From Strongylocentrotus droebachiensis (lineage: Eukaryota; Echinodermata; Echinoidea; Camarodonta; Strongylocentrotidae), in contig JAVYIG010000402.1 in the NCBI GenBank assembly GCA_035222895.1, forward strand, positions 434,001 through 498,000: a stretch of DNA of 64,000 nt. Reading direction: 5' to 3'. How positions within the stretch are numbered: the stretch's first letter is position 1; every line of letters starts with the position of its first letter. Below the pieces are notes generated by a model. The model was not told the origin of the DNA and searched no databases. It saw only the letters and a list, made by a program, of their open reading frames with translations. The translations under genes and the position numbers were made by a program. Positions 36,716-47,000 of this stretch are shown piece after piece.

Positions 36716-39700
36716 TTAGGTTTTGTAGTCCTTTAGATAGGCTGGTGGCCTTCTGGTGCGGTTTGGGACCACAGTTTCTGAGTTTTTGTCACTTTGTTCT
36801 GACTTGTCCGTCTGTTGAGTAAGCTGTGACTGTGAAGGCGATCGCTTAAAGAAGGATACATTGCGTGTGACGCACCATGATGTTGATTGACATTTAGCAG
36901 TGATCATGTTACCCTTTCTCTTGATAATCACTAGAGGGGTAGGATTATACGGGGGTGTGAATTTATCGCCTCGTGCATCATTACGCACTATCACTTTGTC
37001 ACCTACTTTGAAGTCACATTTCACTGTGTGCAATCGCTTGTCAGCGTAGGATTTTTGCTTTGCTTTCGCTACATGATCATTCGCTATCGCTTTTGAGTGA
37101 CTGGCAGCAATTTCATCGTTGACCATTGATGATGTGTTGCCATGAGCAACATCTACTTCTGGGAGGCGCGTAACCGGTTCTCGATTAAACATCAATCGAA
37201 ATGGGCTTACTCGCGTTGAAGAGTGTGGTGTGGCACGATATTGTCGAAGGTATATGTACAGCTGTTGTTTCCAACTCTTTCCTTCGAGGTGTGCAGCGCG
37301 TACGGCTGTGATGAGTGGTTTGTTAAATGCTTCTGCTTGAGCATTAGCTCGAGGCCAGTGAGGAGTGATTCGACGATGCTGAAATCCGCAGTGAGACGCG
37401 TAATCGGCGAATGAACTCGAATTGAATGGGCTTCCATTATCGCTCTTGATGACTTTCGGAAATCCAAATACAGACAACACTTTATCAAGAACGGGTATCA
37501 CAGCTCTAGCGGACACTGAACCTACAACCTCTACAACTGGGTATCTCGAATACTCATCAATGAGTACCATCAAATACTCTCCTGTGGGTAACGGACCACA
37601 GAAATCAATGCTCAAATTCTGCCAAGGACCGGGTGGCATTTGTGACATCTTGAGGGGCTCCAGAGGCGTACGGATATCGCGTACGGTTTGGCATACAGGG
37701 CAATCTTTCACAAGTGATTCCACTTTACTATCAAGCGATTCAAACCAAACCTTTGAGCGGAGCAATGCTTTCGTACGCACAATACCTGGGTGACTCTCGT
37801 GTGCGATATCAATGATACGCTTATGAAGGGCTTCTGGTATCACAATACGCTTATCCCTCAGCACAATATCATCTTCAGTGACTGCAATTTCATTGCGAAC
37901 ATTCCACATAGCGCGATGAGAGCCTTTGAGATTCTCCCATTTTCCACTGCGATAGGCTTTGATCGTAGCTTGTAATGCAGAATCGCGGGCTGTTTCTGAT
38001 CGTATGTCGTCGAGACTGGCGGTTTTTGGAGCTGCATGATGAGCCACAAAGTTGATGTAGGCTTCGACATCTGGCATTGGTGTACTAGCGCTATCACTAC
38101 AGGGATGCCGTGAAATGTAGTCAGCTGGGTTTGTCTTTCCAGGGGCATGGATAACATCCATGTCGTAGTGCTGGAGTTTCAACATCCAGTTTGCAATGCG
38201 TGCTGATGGTACAATCTTTGGCTTTCCAAAGATAGGGATCAGAGGCTTGTGGTCGGTGACCACCGTGAAGTTCCGACCAAAAAGATATGTGTGAAGACGA
38301 TGAACACCCCAAGCAATACCAAGAGCTTCTCTCTCTATCTGGCTGTATCTTTGTTCTGTTGGTGTAAGGGAACGGCTAGCATATATGATTGTACTTCCCT
38401 CTTGGGTCAACATGGCTCCCAGTCCCACTGGGCTGGCGTCGACATACAGAATTGTACGCTTGGCTGTGTCAAAGTATGATGATACTGCACTTTTTGATAT
38501 GGAATCCTTCAACGCTTTCAACGCTGCTTCATGCTCTTGATTCCATTCAAATTTCACTCCTTTTGTCATGAGGCTACGGAGAGGTGCAGTGATTGTCGAG
38601 AGATTGGGAATAAAACGCGAGCTATAACTGGCCATGCCAAGAAGACTTCTCACTTCCTGGGCATTTTGCGGACGTGCAGCCTGGTGGATAGCGTCAACCT
38701 TATCAGGATCAGGCGACGCCCCTTCTGCTGAGAATACAAGGCCAAAGAAAGAAATCGTTGTCTTGTTGAATTGGCATTTCTGCGTGTTCAGGGTCAGTCC
38801 TTGCTCTTGCAGACGTTGAAAGAGTGTATTCAGCCTCTCATTGTGTGACGCTTCATCAGGTGCATGTACAAGAATATCATCAGACACATTGAGGACTCCT
38901 GGTATGCCTTCTAATGTCTGACGAATGGCGTTCTGAAAAACTTCACTCGCAGAGGATATGCCGAAATTCAGCCTCTTGTAGCGCTTCAGTCCAACATGTG
39001 TTGCAAACGTGGTTATGTATCTGCTCTCAGGTTCAAGCTCGAGCTGATGGTATCCAGATTTCAGATCCAACTTAGAAAATACCTTGGACCCGTTCAACTC
39101 AGTGATGATTTCATCCATTGTAGGTGTAGGATGACGCTCTCTGATGACAGCCTTATTAGCCGCCCTCATGTCCACACAAATCCGAACATTCTGTGGATCA
39201 TTTGGCTTGGGAACGGCTACAATCGGCGAAACCCATGGAGTCGGCCCAGTAGCATCCTCGATTATGTCGGCGTCCTGCAGCTCAGCAAGCTGTTTCTCAA
39301 TCTGTTTTCGCAGATGAAATGGTGTACTGCGAAACCGTTGTGCGACTGGAGGAACTGAGGTGTCAATATGGAGTTTCACCTTCTTGTCTTTCAGCTTCCC
39401 AACCCCCGACCATAGGTTTGGGTATGCAGATGTATAGTCATTTTCTGCATTGACAGCATTGGCGGTGTCGTTGATGGTGATCAAATTGAGATCTTCAGCA
39501 GTGCTACGCCCAAGAAGACATCCATATGAGCCCTTCACCACATATATTTCTGCAGCAGTGGTTTTCCTCTGTGACTCGAGGCTACCGGTAAACACACCTA
39601 GGACACTCAAGGGTGTTTTCGAACCATACGGGAAGAGGCGGATAGAAGATTTCTTAAGGCTCACGTTCAGTTTCTTGTAGGTAGGCTCATCGATGATGTT

Positions 39701-40600
39701 TCGCGAACATCCCGAGTCGATAATCATAGAACAGCGTATGCCATCGATGGTTATACCTACATGTGTTGGCGGCTTGGTGTTTGACACTGCGAACATATAC
39801 TCATGGATCGTGTCAACAGGGTTCTGCGAGGTGTCTGCACTAGGGAGTGATGTGGCATTATCATCGCTGACAGACTTGACTGGTTTGCCATTGCGGCAAA
39901 CTGATGCAAAGTGGTTCATTTTATTACAGGTGTTGCAGCGTTTGCCCTTTGCAGGGCAGTCTCCAGTGTGAGGATAGCCATAGCCACAATTTCCACACTG
40001 TGATGATTTCTGGTTGGGACGTGCACGCCCTTTCTGTTGTGAAGAAACGCGATGGAATTGTGTAATCTTGTCTGCTTCGACTCCATCCGCCCGCTCATGT
40101 GATAACTCAAGTGATCGAGCTAGCTCTATAAGTGTGTCGAGAGATGTCTGTTTCTCAAGGGCGCGTCTACGTAACTGTCCTGACCGACAGCCGGTGATAA
40201 TCTGAGTGACTAATTCACGTTCCACCTCTGTGAACTGACACTTTTCCGCTTCCTTCCGTAATCTGGTGCAGAATTGTGCAACGTTTTCATCAGCTTCTTG
40301 GGTGAGTCTACGAAACAAAATCGTCTCGTAAATGATGTTCTTCTTTGGCACGAAGTGGGCTTTAAGAGCATCACATGCCCTTTCATAATCATTGTCAGTC
40401 CCTGTATCAGGTAGGGTGTCAAACACATTCTGGAGCTGTTCACCTCCATAGTGCAACAGAAGGGCCCGTTTTCGTTTTGGTCCGATGATATTGAACCCAA
40501 CCATGGCTCCTTCAAATCTTTTTATATACTGTTCCCATCTCTGACTCAAAGATGCACTGTCCCCGTGAGGGTCAAACGGTGGTAGAATGGGCATAGACAT
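36716..40600 (-). CDS. Gag-pol polyprotein of Mag/SURL-like Gypsy element, copy 2
   Basis: 1,294 residues, differing from the copy 1 protein only at residue 788 (Ile here, Thr there; base 38238 against 9638). The change is in the RNase H region five residues after D783, outside the catalytic residues. Zinc knuckles, DSG protease site, VSDD reverse transcriptase motif, RNase H acidic residues, integrase H/H/C/C finger and D999/D1054/E1090 triad are all intact. The protein should be functional, subject to any effect of the substitution. Confidence 0.97.
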   Translation of the reverse strand: MSMPILPPFDPHGDSASLSQRWEQYIKRFEGAMVGFNIIGPKRKRALLLHYGGEQLQNVFDTLPDTGTDNDYERACDALKAHFVPKKNIIYETILFRRLTQEADENVAQFCTRLRKEAEKCQFTEVERELVTQIITGCRSGQLRRRALEKQTSLDTLIELARSLELSHERADGVEADKITQFHRVSSQQKGRARPNQKSSQCGNCGYGYPHTGDCPAKGKRCNTCNKMNHFASVCRNGKPVKSVSDDNATSLPSADTSQNPVDTIHEYMFAVSNTKPPTHVGITIDGIRCSMIIDSGCSRNIIDEPTYKKLNVSLKKSSIRLFPYGSKTPLSVLGVFTGSLESQRKTTAAEIYVVKGSYGCLLGRSTAEDLNLITINDTANAVNAENDYTSAYPNLWSGVGKLKDKKVKLHIDTSVPPVAQRFRSTPFHLRKQIEKQLAELQDADIIEDATGPTPWVSPIVAVPKPNDPQNVRICVDMRAANKAVIRERHPTPTMDEIITELNGSKVFSKLDLKSGYHQLELEPESRYITTFATHVGLKRYKRLNFGISSASEVFQNAIRQTLEGIPGVLNVSDDILVHAPDEASHNERLNTLFQRLQEQGLTLNTQKCQFNKTTISFFGLVFSAEGASPDPDKVDAIHQAARPQNAQEVRSLLGMASYSSRFIPNLSTITAPLRSLMTKGVKFEWNQEHEAALKALKDSISKSAVSSYFDTAKRTILYVDASPVGLGAMLTQEGSTIIYASRSLTPTEQRYSQIEREALGIAWGVHRLHTYLFGRNFTVVTDHKPLIPIFGKPKIVPSARIANWMLKLQHYDMDVIHAPGKTNPADYISRHPCSDSASTPMPDVEAYINFVAHHAAPKTASLDDIRSETARDSALQATIKAYRSGKWENLKGSHRAMWNVRNEIAVTEDDIVLRDKRIVIPEALHKRIIDIAHESHPGIVRTKALLRSKVWFESLDSKVESLVKDCPVCQTVRDIRTPLEPLKMSQMPPGPWQNLSIDFCGPLPTGEYLMVLIDEYSRYPVVEVVGSVSARAVIPVLDKVLSVFGFPKVIKSDNGSPFNSSSFADYASHCGFQHRRITPHWPRANAQAEAFNKPLITAVRAAHLEGKSWKQQLYIYLRQYRATPHSSTRVSPFRLMFNREPVTRLPEVDVAHGNTSSMVNDEIAASHSKAIANDHVAKAKQKSYADKRLHTVKCDFKVGDKVIVRNDARGDKFTPPYNPTPLVIIKRKGNMITAKCQSTSWCVTRNVSFFKRSPSQSQLTQQTDKSEQSDKNSETVVPNRTRRPPAYLKDYKT

Positions 40601-40751
40601 ATTGGGCTATTCACTGGATCACATGAATGTCAATACGTGGGGCACAAAAGTTACTCGGTACACACTCGGTCACAATCACACGTACGTGTACGTACCGTCT
40701 GTGGAAAAAGTCAAAAGTTCACTTTTTTGTCGAACAGTAGAGCACAAAGTG

Positions 40752-40769
40752 GATCCCGTCTCGTCGCCA
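40752..40769 (-). other. Primer-binding site of Gypsy copy 2
   Basis: TGGCGACGAGACGGGATC on the minus strand, one base after the 5' LTR; probable serine tRNA primer as for copy 1. Confidence 0.7.
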
Positions 40770-40770
40770 T

Positions 40771-40941
40771 TGTAAAATCTCTATCTTTATGTAGTTAACA
40801 AAGATACATCTTGAACTAGGGTATTCAGGAAGTTAGTTTATTATTCAACATCTTGACGTTCCGTTTCGAGCACTTACATTCCGTGCATGTGTGTGTGTAC
40901 TCCCTGCCGTAGCTGGCAGTATATACCTGCGGGATATTACA
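40771..40941 (-). repeat. 5' LTR of Gypsy copy 2
   Basis: 171 bp, appears identical to the LTR at 12171-12341. Confidence 0.96.
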
Positions 40942-42148
40942 ATGATGATAATGATAATGTTATATGATGATAAAAACGATAATGTTAATGATGATGATGA
41001 CCATGAGCATGATCCTGACATCTGATTGAAAAAATGAGGAAATATTTAGATAGCAAATAGTCTCAGCTACATCATACTAAAATTTGGGTGAAAACTGTTG
41101 AATAACAACCGAGATACTGGTCAAAACACCTTGTCATGTAGATTCATGTTTTGAAAAAAGTAACCTCCCATAGACATTACACGCAAATATGACAAATTAT
41201 GCATTGTCGCCTTTAATGGAATATTTAACTATGATGACGTCATCGAAATGAAAAATGAATGACATATTTTTGATAGAGAATTATCTCAGCTACAACATAT
41301 CAAAATCTGGGAGAAGATCGATCACCGATAAGTGAGATAATCTCAAATAAACAAAGACAAAAATGACGTCATCAACAAAATACATTTGTTTGAGTTTAGA
41401 TGCCAATATGATGACTTTATTTCACTTTGTAGGGGTCAGGGTGGTATGAAATCATATCTCCAACTCATGCTTTGTCCATCCATGATATAAAAATTGGGGG
41501 TCAATGGACTATCTGGAGAGCTATTTCGATTTTTAAAATGGCATGTTTTTGATCAAATTTGCATTATATCGCCCATAGCAGTACGCGCGGATTTTGAACT
41601 TTGACGCACGCTCACGGCCTTATTAAATATGAAGAGTGACTGAAATTAATGTAAATTGTCAATTACGTTAAGAGGAATCCAAATCATGTAAACATTTTGA
41701 ATTTGACTTTTTCCGCGCGTCATGAGCGCGCGCAACGCGCGCGGGGACATGTACGGACGGAAAATTTTGAAATGCTTAAAATGACCTGATTCGTACTCTC
41801 CTTTAGTAGTTAAGTGATTTTGAGCTTTTTAAAATTTTGACGAACACGTACGCGCGCGTCATGACCTTTATGTGACCTTTGATGACATGACCTGTTGACC
41901 CTTGACCTGAAGTATATGTGATATGAATATCAATGACCTTTGCTGATGCATCATGAAGATATGATGGATAATGTGATTTCACAAAATGGCGCCTGAATGA
42001 CGTCACGATAACTTGATGACCTTAAAAATGTTCCTGTCACGTCTCATGATAATGACCTATGACTGTGCCAAAATTGAATCAAATTGACTTAACCGAACTT
42101 GAGTTATCCTAGGAACAAAAAACGGGAAGAAATAAAAATAAATAATAA

Positions 42149-43750
42149 CTAGAAATGTAATTCGTCACGAAGACGAATAAGGTGGTCTGTCTTCAAGTCT
42201 CATAATAGATTGTAATATTTACTATATTGAAAAAGGGATAAGTTATATAGACATGTACACAATGATGATTATGATGATGATCTTGATAGTAATGATTATG
42301 ATGATGATGATCATGATGATGTTGATGAGGATGATGATCATGATCATAAGCGTGATTCTGACATCTTATCGGAAAAATGAGGAATGATTTAGATGACATA
42401 TAGTCTCAGCGACAACATACTAAAATTTGGGAGAAAACTGTTGAATAACAACCGAGACGCTGGTCAAAACACATTGTCATGCACATTCATGTTTTGAAAA
42501 AAGTGACCTCCCATAGACATAACACGGAAATATGACAAATTATGCATTGTCGCCTTTAATCGAATATTTTACTATGATGACGTCATCTAAATGAAAAATG
42601 AATGACATATTTTTGATAGAGAATTATCTCACCTACAACATATTAAAATCTGGGAGAAAATCGATTACCGATAAGTGAGATAATCTCAATTAAACAAAGA
42701 CAAAAATGACGTCATCAAAAAAATACATTTTGTTGAGTTTAGATGTCAATATGAAGACTTTGTTTCACTTTGTACGAGTCAGGGTGGTATGAAATCATAT
42801 CTCCAACTCATGCTTTCTCCAACCATGATATAAAAATTGGGGGTCGATGGACTATCTGAAGAGCTATTTCGATTTTTAAAATGGCATGTTTTTGATCAAA
42901 TTTGCATTATATTGCCTATAGCAGCACGCGCGGATTTTGAACTTTGACGCACGCTCACGGCCTTATGAAATATGAAGAGTGACTGAAATTAATGTAACTT
43001 GTCAATTACGTTAAGAGGAATCCAAATCATGTAAACATTTTGAATTTGACTTTTTCCGCGCGTCATGAGCGCGCGCAACGCGCACGGGGACATGTACGGA
43101 CGGAAAATTTTGAAATGCTTAAAATGACCTGATTCGTACTCTCCTTTAGTAGTTAAGTGATTTTGAGCTTTTTAAAATTTTGACGCACACGTACGCGCGC
43201 GTCATGACCTTTATGCGACCTTTGATGACATGACCTGTTGACCCTTGACCTGAAGTATATGTGATATGAATATGAATGAACTTTGAGTACGCATCATGAA
43301 GATATGATGGATAATGTGATTTCACAAAATGGCGCCTGGATGACGTCACGATAACATGATGACCTTGAAAATGTTCCTGTCACGTGTCATGACAATGACC
43401 TATGACTGTGTCACACTTGAATCAAATTGACTAAACCAAACTTGAGTTATCCAGGGCACAATAAACGGGAAGAAATAAAAATAAATAATAATAATAATAA
43501 TAATAAAGAAAATTCTGACGAAATCAATAGGTGGTCTGTTGATAACAGACCACCTAATAATAATAATAATAAATAAATAAAGAAAATTCTGACGAAATCA
43601 ATAGGTGGTCTGTTGATAACAGACCACCTAATAAATAAATAAAGAAAATTCTGACGAAATCAATAGGTGGTCTGTTGATAACAGACCACCTAATAAAGAA
43701 AATTCTGACGAAATCAATAGGTGGTCTGTTGATAACAGACCACCTAATAA
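42149..43750 (+). repeat. Array unit 21 (last), four H1 hairpins in series
   Basis: Standard unit with a shortened (GAT)n, closing the array with four H1 modules instead of one. After 43,750 the sequence becomes unique-looking intron or flank, so this is the array's right boundary. Confidence 0.9.
43503..43745 (+). repeat. Four tandem H1 hairpin modules at the array edge
   Basis: Each module is AAAGAAAATTCTGACG, AAATCAAT, then an 11-bp-armed hairpin (AGGTGGTCTGT / ACAGACCACCT) with a short loop. Hairpins at 43529-43555, 43603-43629, 43665-43691 and 43719-43745, separated by (AAT)n or (AAAT)n of varying length. Confidence 0.93.
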
Positions 43751-43896
43751 CCTTCTTAACTCAAAATATGGTAATTGAATGGATCGTTTTTGTTTAATTG
43801 TGTATTTTCCTATTTATGTAACCATCGCCATGTAAATAACACAAATTGCTATCGCTAAAGCATGGATCATAAATAAGAACTTTTATGCTTCCGCAG

Positions 43897-44015
43897 GAGA
43901 CCATCGTATAGAAGCCATTTGTGTTGGTGACACCATTCGCCCTTGTGTTTGGGTACCCCAGATGAACTGTGGAAGAAACTTGACTGCTGATGAACTTCTC
44001 AAGATCATACAAGAG
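43897..44015 (+). CDS. aGPCR exon: start of GAIN domain (probable)
   Basis: Only one frame is open (GA|GAC..., phase 1 in, phase 0 out). Good acceptor (TTTTATGCTTCCGCAG) but weak donor (GAG|GTTCGT). Encodes a WVPQMNCGRNLTADELLKII-type segment that runs smoothly into the next exon's helical GAIN sequence. Less certain than the others because of the donor. Confidence 0.6.
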
Positions 44016-47000
44016 GTTCGTTACGATCTATTCATGTCAGAAACGCGACGTAGCTATGGTTCTTTGCCACAATAAGGTGATAGAGAAAGATGTTGTTCGT
44101 GCAATATCAAAAGGTGGATGTGTTGTGGTCCAGTGGATAAGTCTCTGGACTGTGATAAGTCTCGGGGTTCGAATTCCTGTCGTAGCACTAATGTCCTTTG
44201 GCACTTAAATCTATATTCGGCACACTTCACCCACGAAACCCGGTAGAATTAATTCCTGAAAATGCTCAAGCGCTATAATGACAGGTGTGCTAAAGCCAGG
44301 TTAATAATGATTGAGCACCAAGGAGTGGCAGTTTATCAGACATGAGCGCTATACAAGAATTCACTATCACTATCATTATCATTGAGGACAAATCGGCCAG
44401 GTGTTCCCCGACATCGAGGGGTAAAGCCTCGCATGAAATGAAAATGAAATTGGCGCTTTTTTGTTTTTCATGCAGCTGTAGCAATTAACCGGATCGAACT
44501 AACATCATTTGAATAAATCATGCGCTAACTGTTCTCCACATTATTTTGATATATTAATCAAAGTAATTTGTTTCGACGCTTCAGGAGTCATGTTGTACCA
44601 GCAAAGCGAGAGCAGGAAGAGCCTTCAGTGATCTTAATCAACTTTAAAGTCTACGCGGGTACACCTCAAAGCGCCATGTAATGATCACCCATTAAAAGAA
44701 ACCCTCATCCATCAAACAATCTCTATTGATATACAAGTCGTATTATTTTTGATGAATATTTGAAAACTGAAACAGATTTTCATTTCTTTCGATAGGTATG
44801 AAACATCGTTTCATCTCAATTTCAGAAGCACATTGCCAAGTTTCATTATTAAGTAATATACAAGGACAGTTTATTATCATCATCGTTGTTGTTATTTAAC
44901 TGATTACCTCTTGATTTGGCAGGACGAAGTCACAGCACAAAATGCAGAAATGATAGTTGAAGAAGTGGCAGCAATATCAACCATGACTGAAACCATCTCT
45001 ACGGAAGGTCTGGAGATTGTGGCAGATATCCTAGAAGATATCACAGAAATAAATACTACTGATGTACAGGTGGGTAGAAGATTATCCATTGCACGTGCAT
45101 GACTAACATCATTTGGATGAATGGGTGTAATGTTTCTTCAATTTCATGCTGTGTCAGGAAAACATTAACATAAAGAGGCTGATGACATTACTGCTACACC
45201 TTATGCATATAATGGTCTAAGTTATGTAGTGCACAGCTTAAATAACTTAGGTAGAGCAAAATACAAGTACTGGGCTCAGTTAATTTTGCGTGTAGAACCT
45301 TTGATGCGCGCAGTTACCATACATTTACGCGTTTTATACAATGGGTTCAAGAATGAAACCAATGAGAAGCAACGAAATAGATCACGTGTGCGTGCATTAA
45401 TGTTTACCATTTGCACGGGGAGTGCATTTTGGTGATAACAACCGTCAATTTCCCGACTTTATCATATTGTTGACGCATTTTGTAAAACAAATATTACATG
45501 TTTTTAGCTCGTGCATTAGTGATATGCACTGTACTAGATTAAGTCACAGTGAGATAGACAATGAACTCGACAAGTCTCGTTCATTATCCTAATGTGACTG
45601 ACCCTGCGCGCAGTAGGTATTCACTAATGCACTCGCAAACATGTATTATTTGTATAAAAACGAGAAAAACCGCCACAGTTTACCGCATCATATCCGTACG
45701 AGCTCTATCAAAAAGTAGATTGAAATATCAATGTGATGCGCTATATAAATGTATATTATTATTATAGCTTTTATTGTTATTGTCGTTAACAAAGGTAGTT
45801 GTATTGACAAACAGGTGACTGCATCTATCGTGGATATTGCAAGCAACATTGCGGATCTACCAGAAGAAGAGCTAGAAATGGCTGAAGAGGAGAGTGGTGC
45901 TTCAAGCCGTGTGGTTATATCCCTTGAATTACAACTCGCTGTTGTTGAGGTTAAAAATGAAACTCTTCGGATTGTTGAGCCCAATATTGCCGCAGAGGTA
46001 AGCAACAAACAGACATGTTTTAACTATTTCTATAGTGAAATCGTATAATATACCGTATACTACTTGTATATTCATACCTTTTTATTTGTGTATCAATCAT
46101 ATTGTTTATGCAATTATCTTCATGTATACATTTGTTTTTATTGCCTCAAATCATTTTGACAATAAAAATGAAGCCATCGCTATATGAAAGACATATAACT
46201 TGTTTTTTTTTTTTTTTTAATAATGTTGACCTCATCCAAAGTATTCGTTAAAATGTTAAAAGACTATGACTACGTCATTTCTTCTTAAAAGTACCAATAT
46301 TTTTCATAGATTAGACAAGCTGCCTCTTGAAAGTTATCCATTGAGTTCTAAACCAACTCACAACATATATATATACATGTATTTGTCACAAGAATAGAAA
46401 CCAGGATGTGTCATAATCGATTTTTGTTTTTTAAAACACTTGACTGGAGTTGTGAAGGTCCTGGATACGAGTCCCGGGGCGACATTGGTGTCCTTTGGCA
46501 AAAAAATTATCCACAGTTGCCACTCACATCCAAGGTTTTAAAAGGGTTTTCGGTAGAAAGGAATTCATTGAATGAATGCTGTGAGCACGAAATCGGTACC
46601 CTGGCCATAGCCGGAGTAATATTTTAGCGCCTTTAGCCGAGCGTGGTGGATATGAACACTATATAAATATCAAATATCATATTATTGCTTTGTGTTTCAG
46701 GTACTTGATGTGACTGTGGATGAAATCAGCCAGGGTATAACCGTTTTCATGTCAGCTACGTCCGATGGAGAAAGCATTTCAGACGATGATTTTCAGGTGG
46801 CAGAAGGCGATCTGACACAAGAGCCAGAGGCGCTTGAAGCCCAGGCGACTCTCTTCATTCCATCAGTTATAGCGGATAGGTTCTCCGGGCTGACGGGCCG
46901 GCTGGTCATTACAACACATTTGGACACGGCTCTCTTCAGGGACAGTGGACTAACGGAGTTGAATCGGAATCGGAACCAGACGGGATTCGCTCGAGAGTTG

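Larger units (their letters stand above)
35895..40941 (-). mobile_element. Complete Ty3/Gypsy (Mag/SURL-like) LTR retrotransposon, copy 2
   Basis: Same 5,047-bp length and structure as copy 1, with 171-bp LTRs at 35895-36065 and 40771-40941 and ATGAT repeats at 35890-35894 and 40942-40946. Because the flanking unit sequence also matches copy 1, it most likely arose by duplication of the whole unit rather than by a second insertion. Confidence 0.96.
35747..42148 (+). repeat. Array unit 20, split by a Gypsy retrotransposon
   Basis: Counterpart of unit 5 at an offset of 28,600 bp, with the same insertion point and only occasional base changes in unit sequence on either side of the element. Ends in AATAATAA, 12 bp shorter than unit 5, without H1. 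Confidence 0.92.
1..43750. repeat. Composite head-to-tail satellite-like array, ~22 units
   Basis: About 22 units in one orientation, delimited here by a recurring CTAG followed by AAATTTAATTCGTCACGAAG. CTAG positions: 1302, 2667, 4197, 5702, 7147, 13561, 15417, 16802, 18267, 20064, 21590, 23002, 24671, 26093, 28316, 29983, 31404, 32825, 34308, 35747 and 42149. Order in a typical unit: CTAG; ATTCGTC/GACGAAT hairpin; GGTGGTCTGT; TATAGACATGTAAACA; (GAT)n; AGTCTCAGCTACAACATACT; TGACGTCA twice; CATGATATAAAAATTGGGGG; CG-rich alternating tract; TGACCT cluster; a third TGACGTCA; (AAT)n; usually a hairpin; next CTAG. No protein-coding potential apart from the inserted retrotransposons. The (GAT)n, the subterminal GGTGGTCTGT/ACAGACCACC and the hairpin-plus-CTAG ends recall Helitron/Helentron-derived non-autonomous repeats, but that assignment is inference. 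Confidence 0.93.

Noticed and set aside
1..43750. CRISPR-like array of regular repeats and spacers
   Set aside because: Units are over 1 kb, spacers are themselves repeats, no cas genes, and the DNA is clearly animal.
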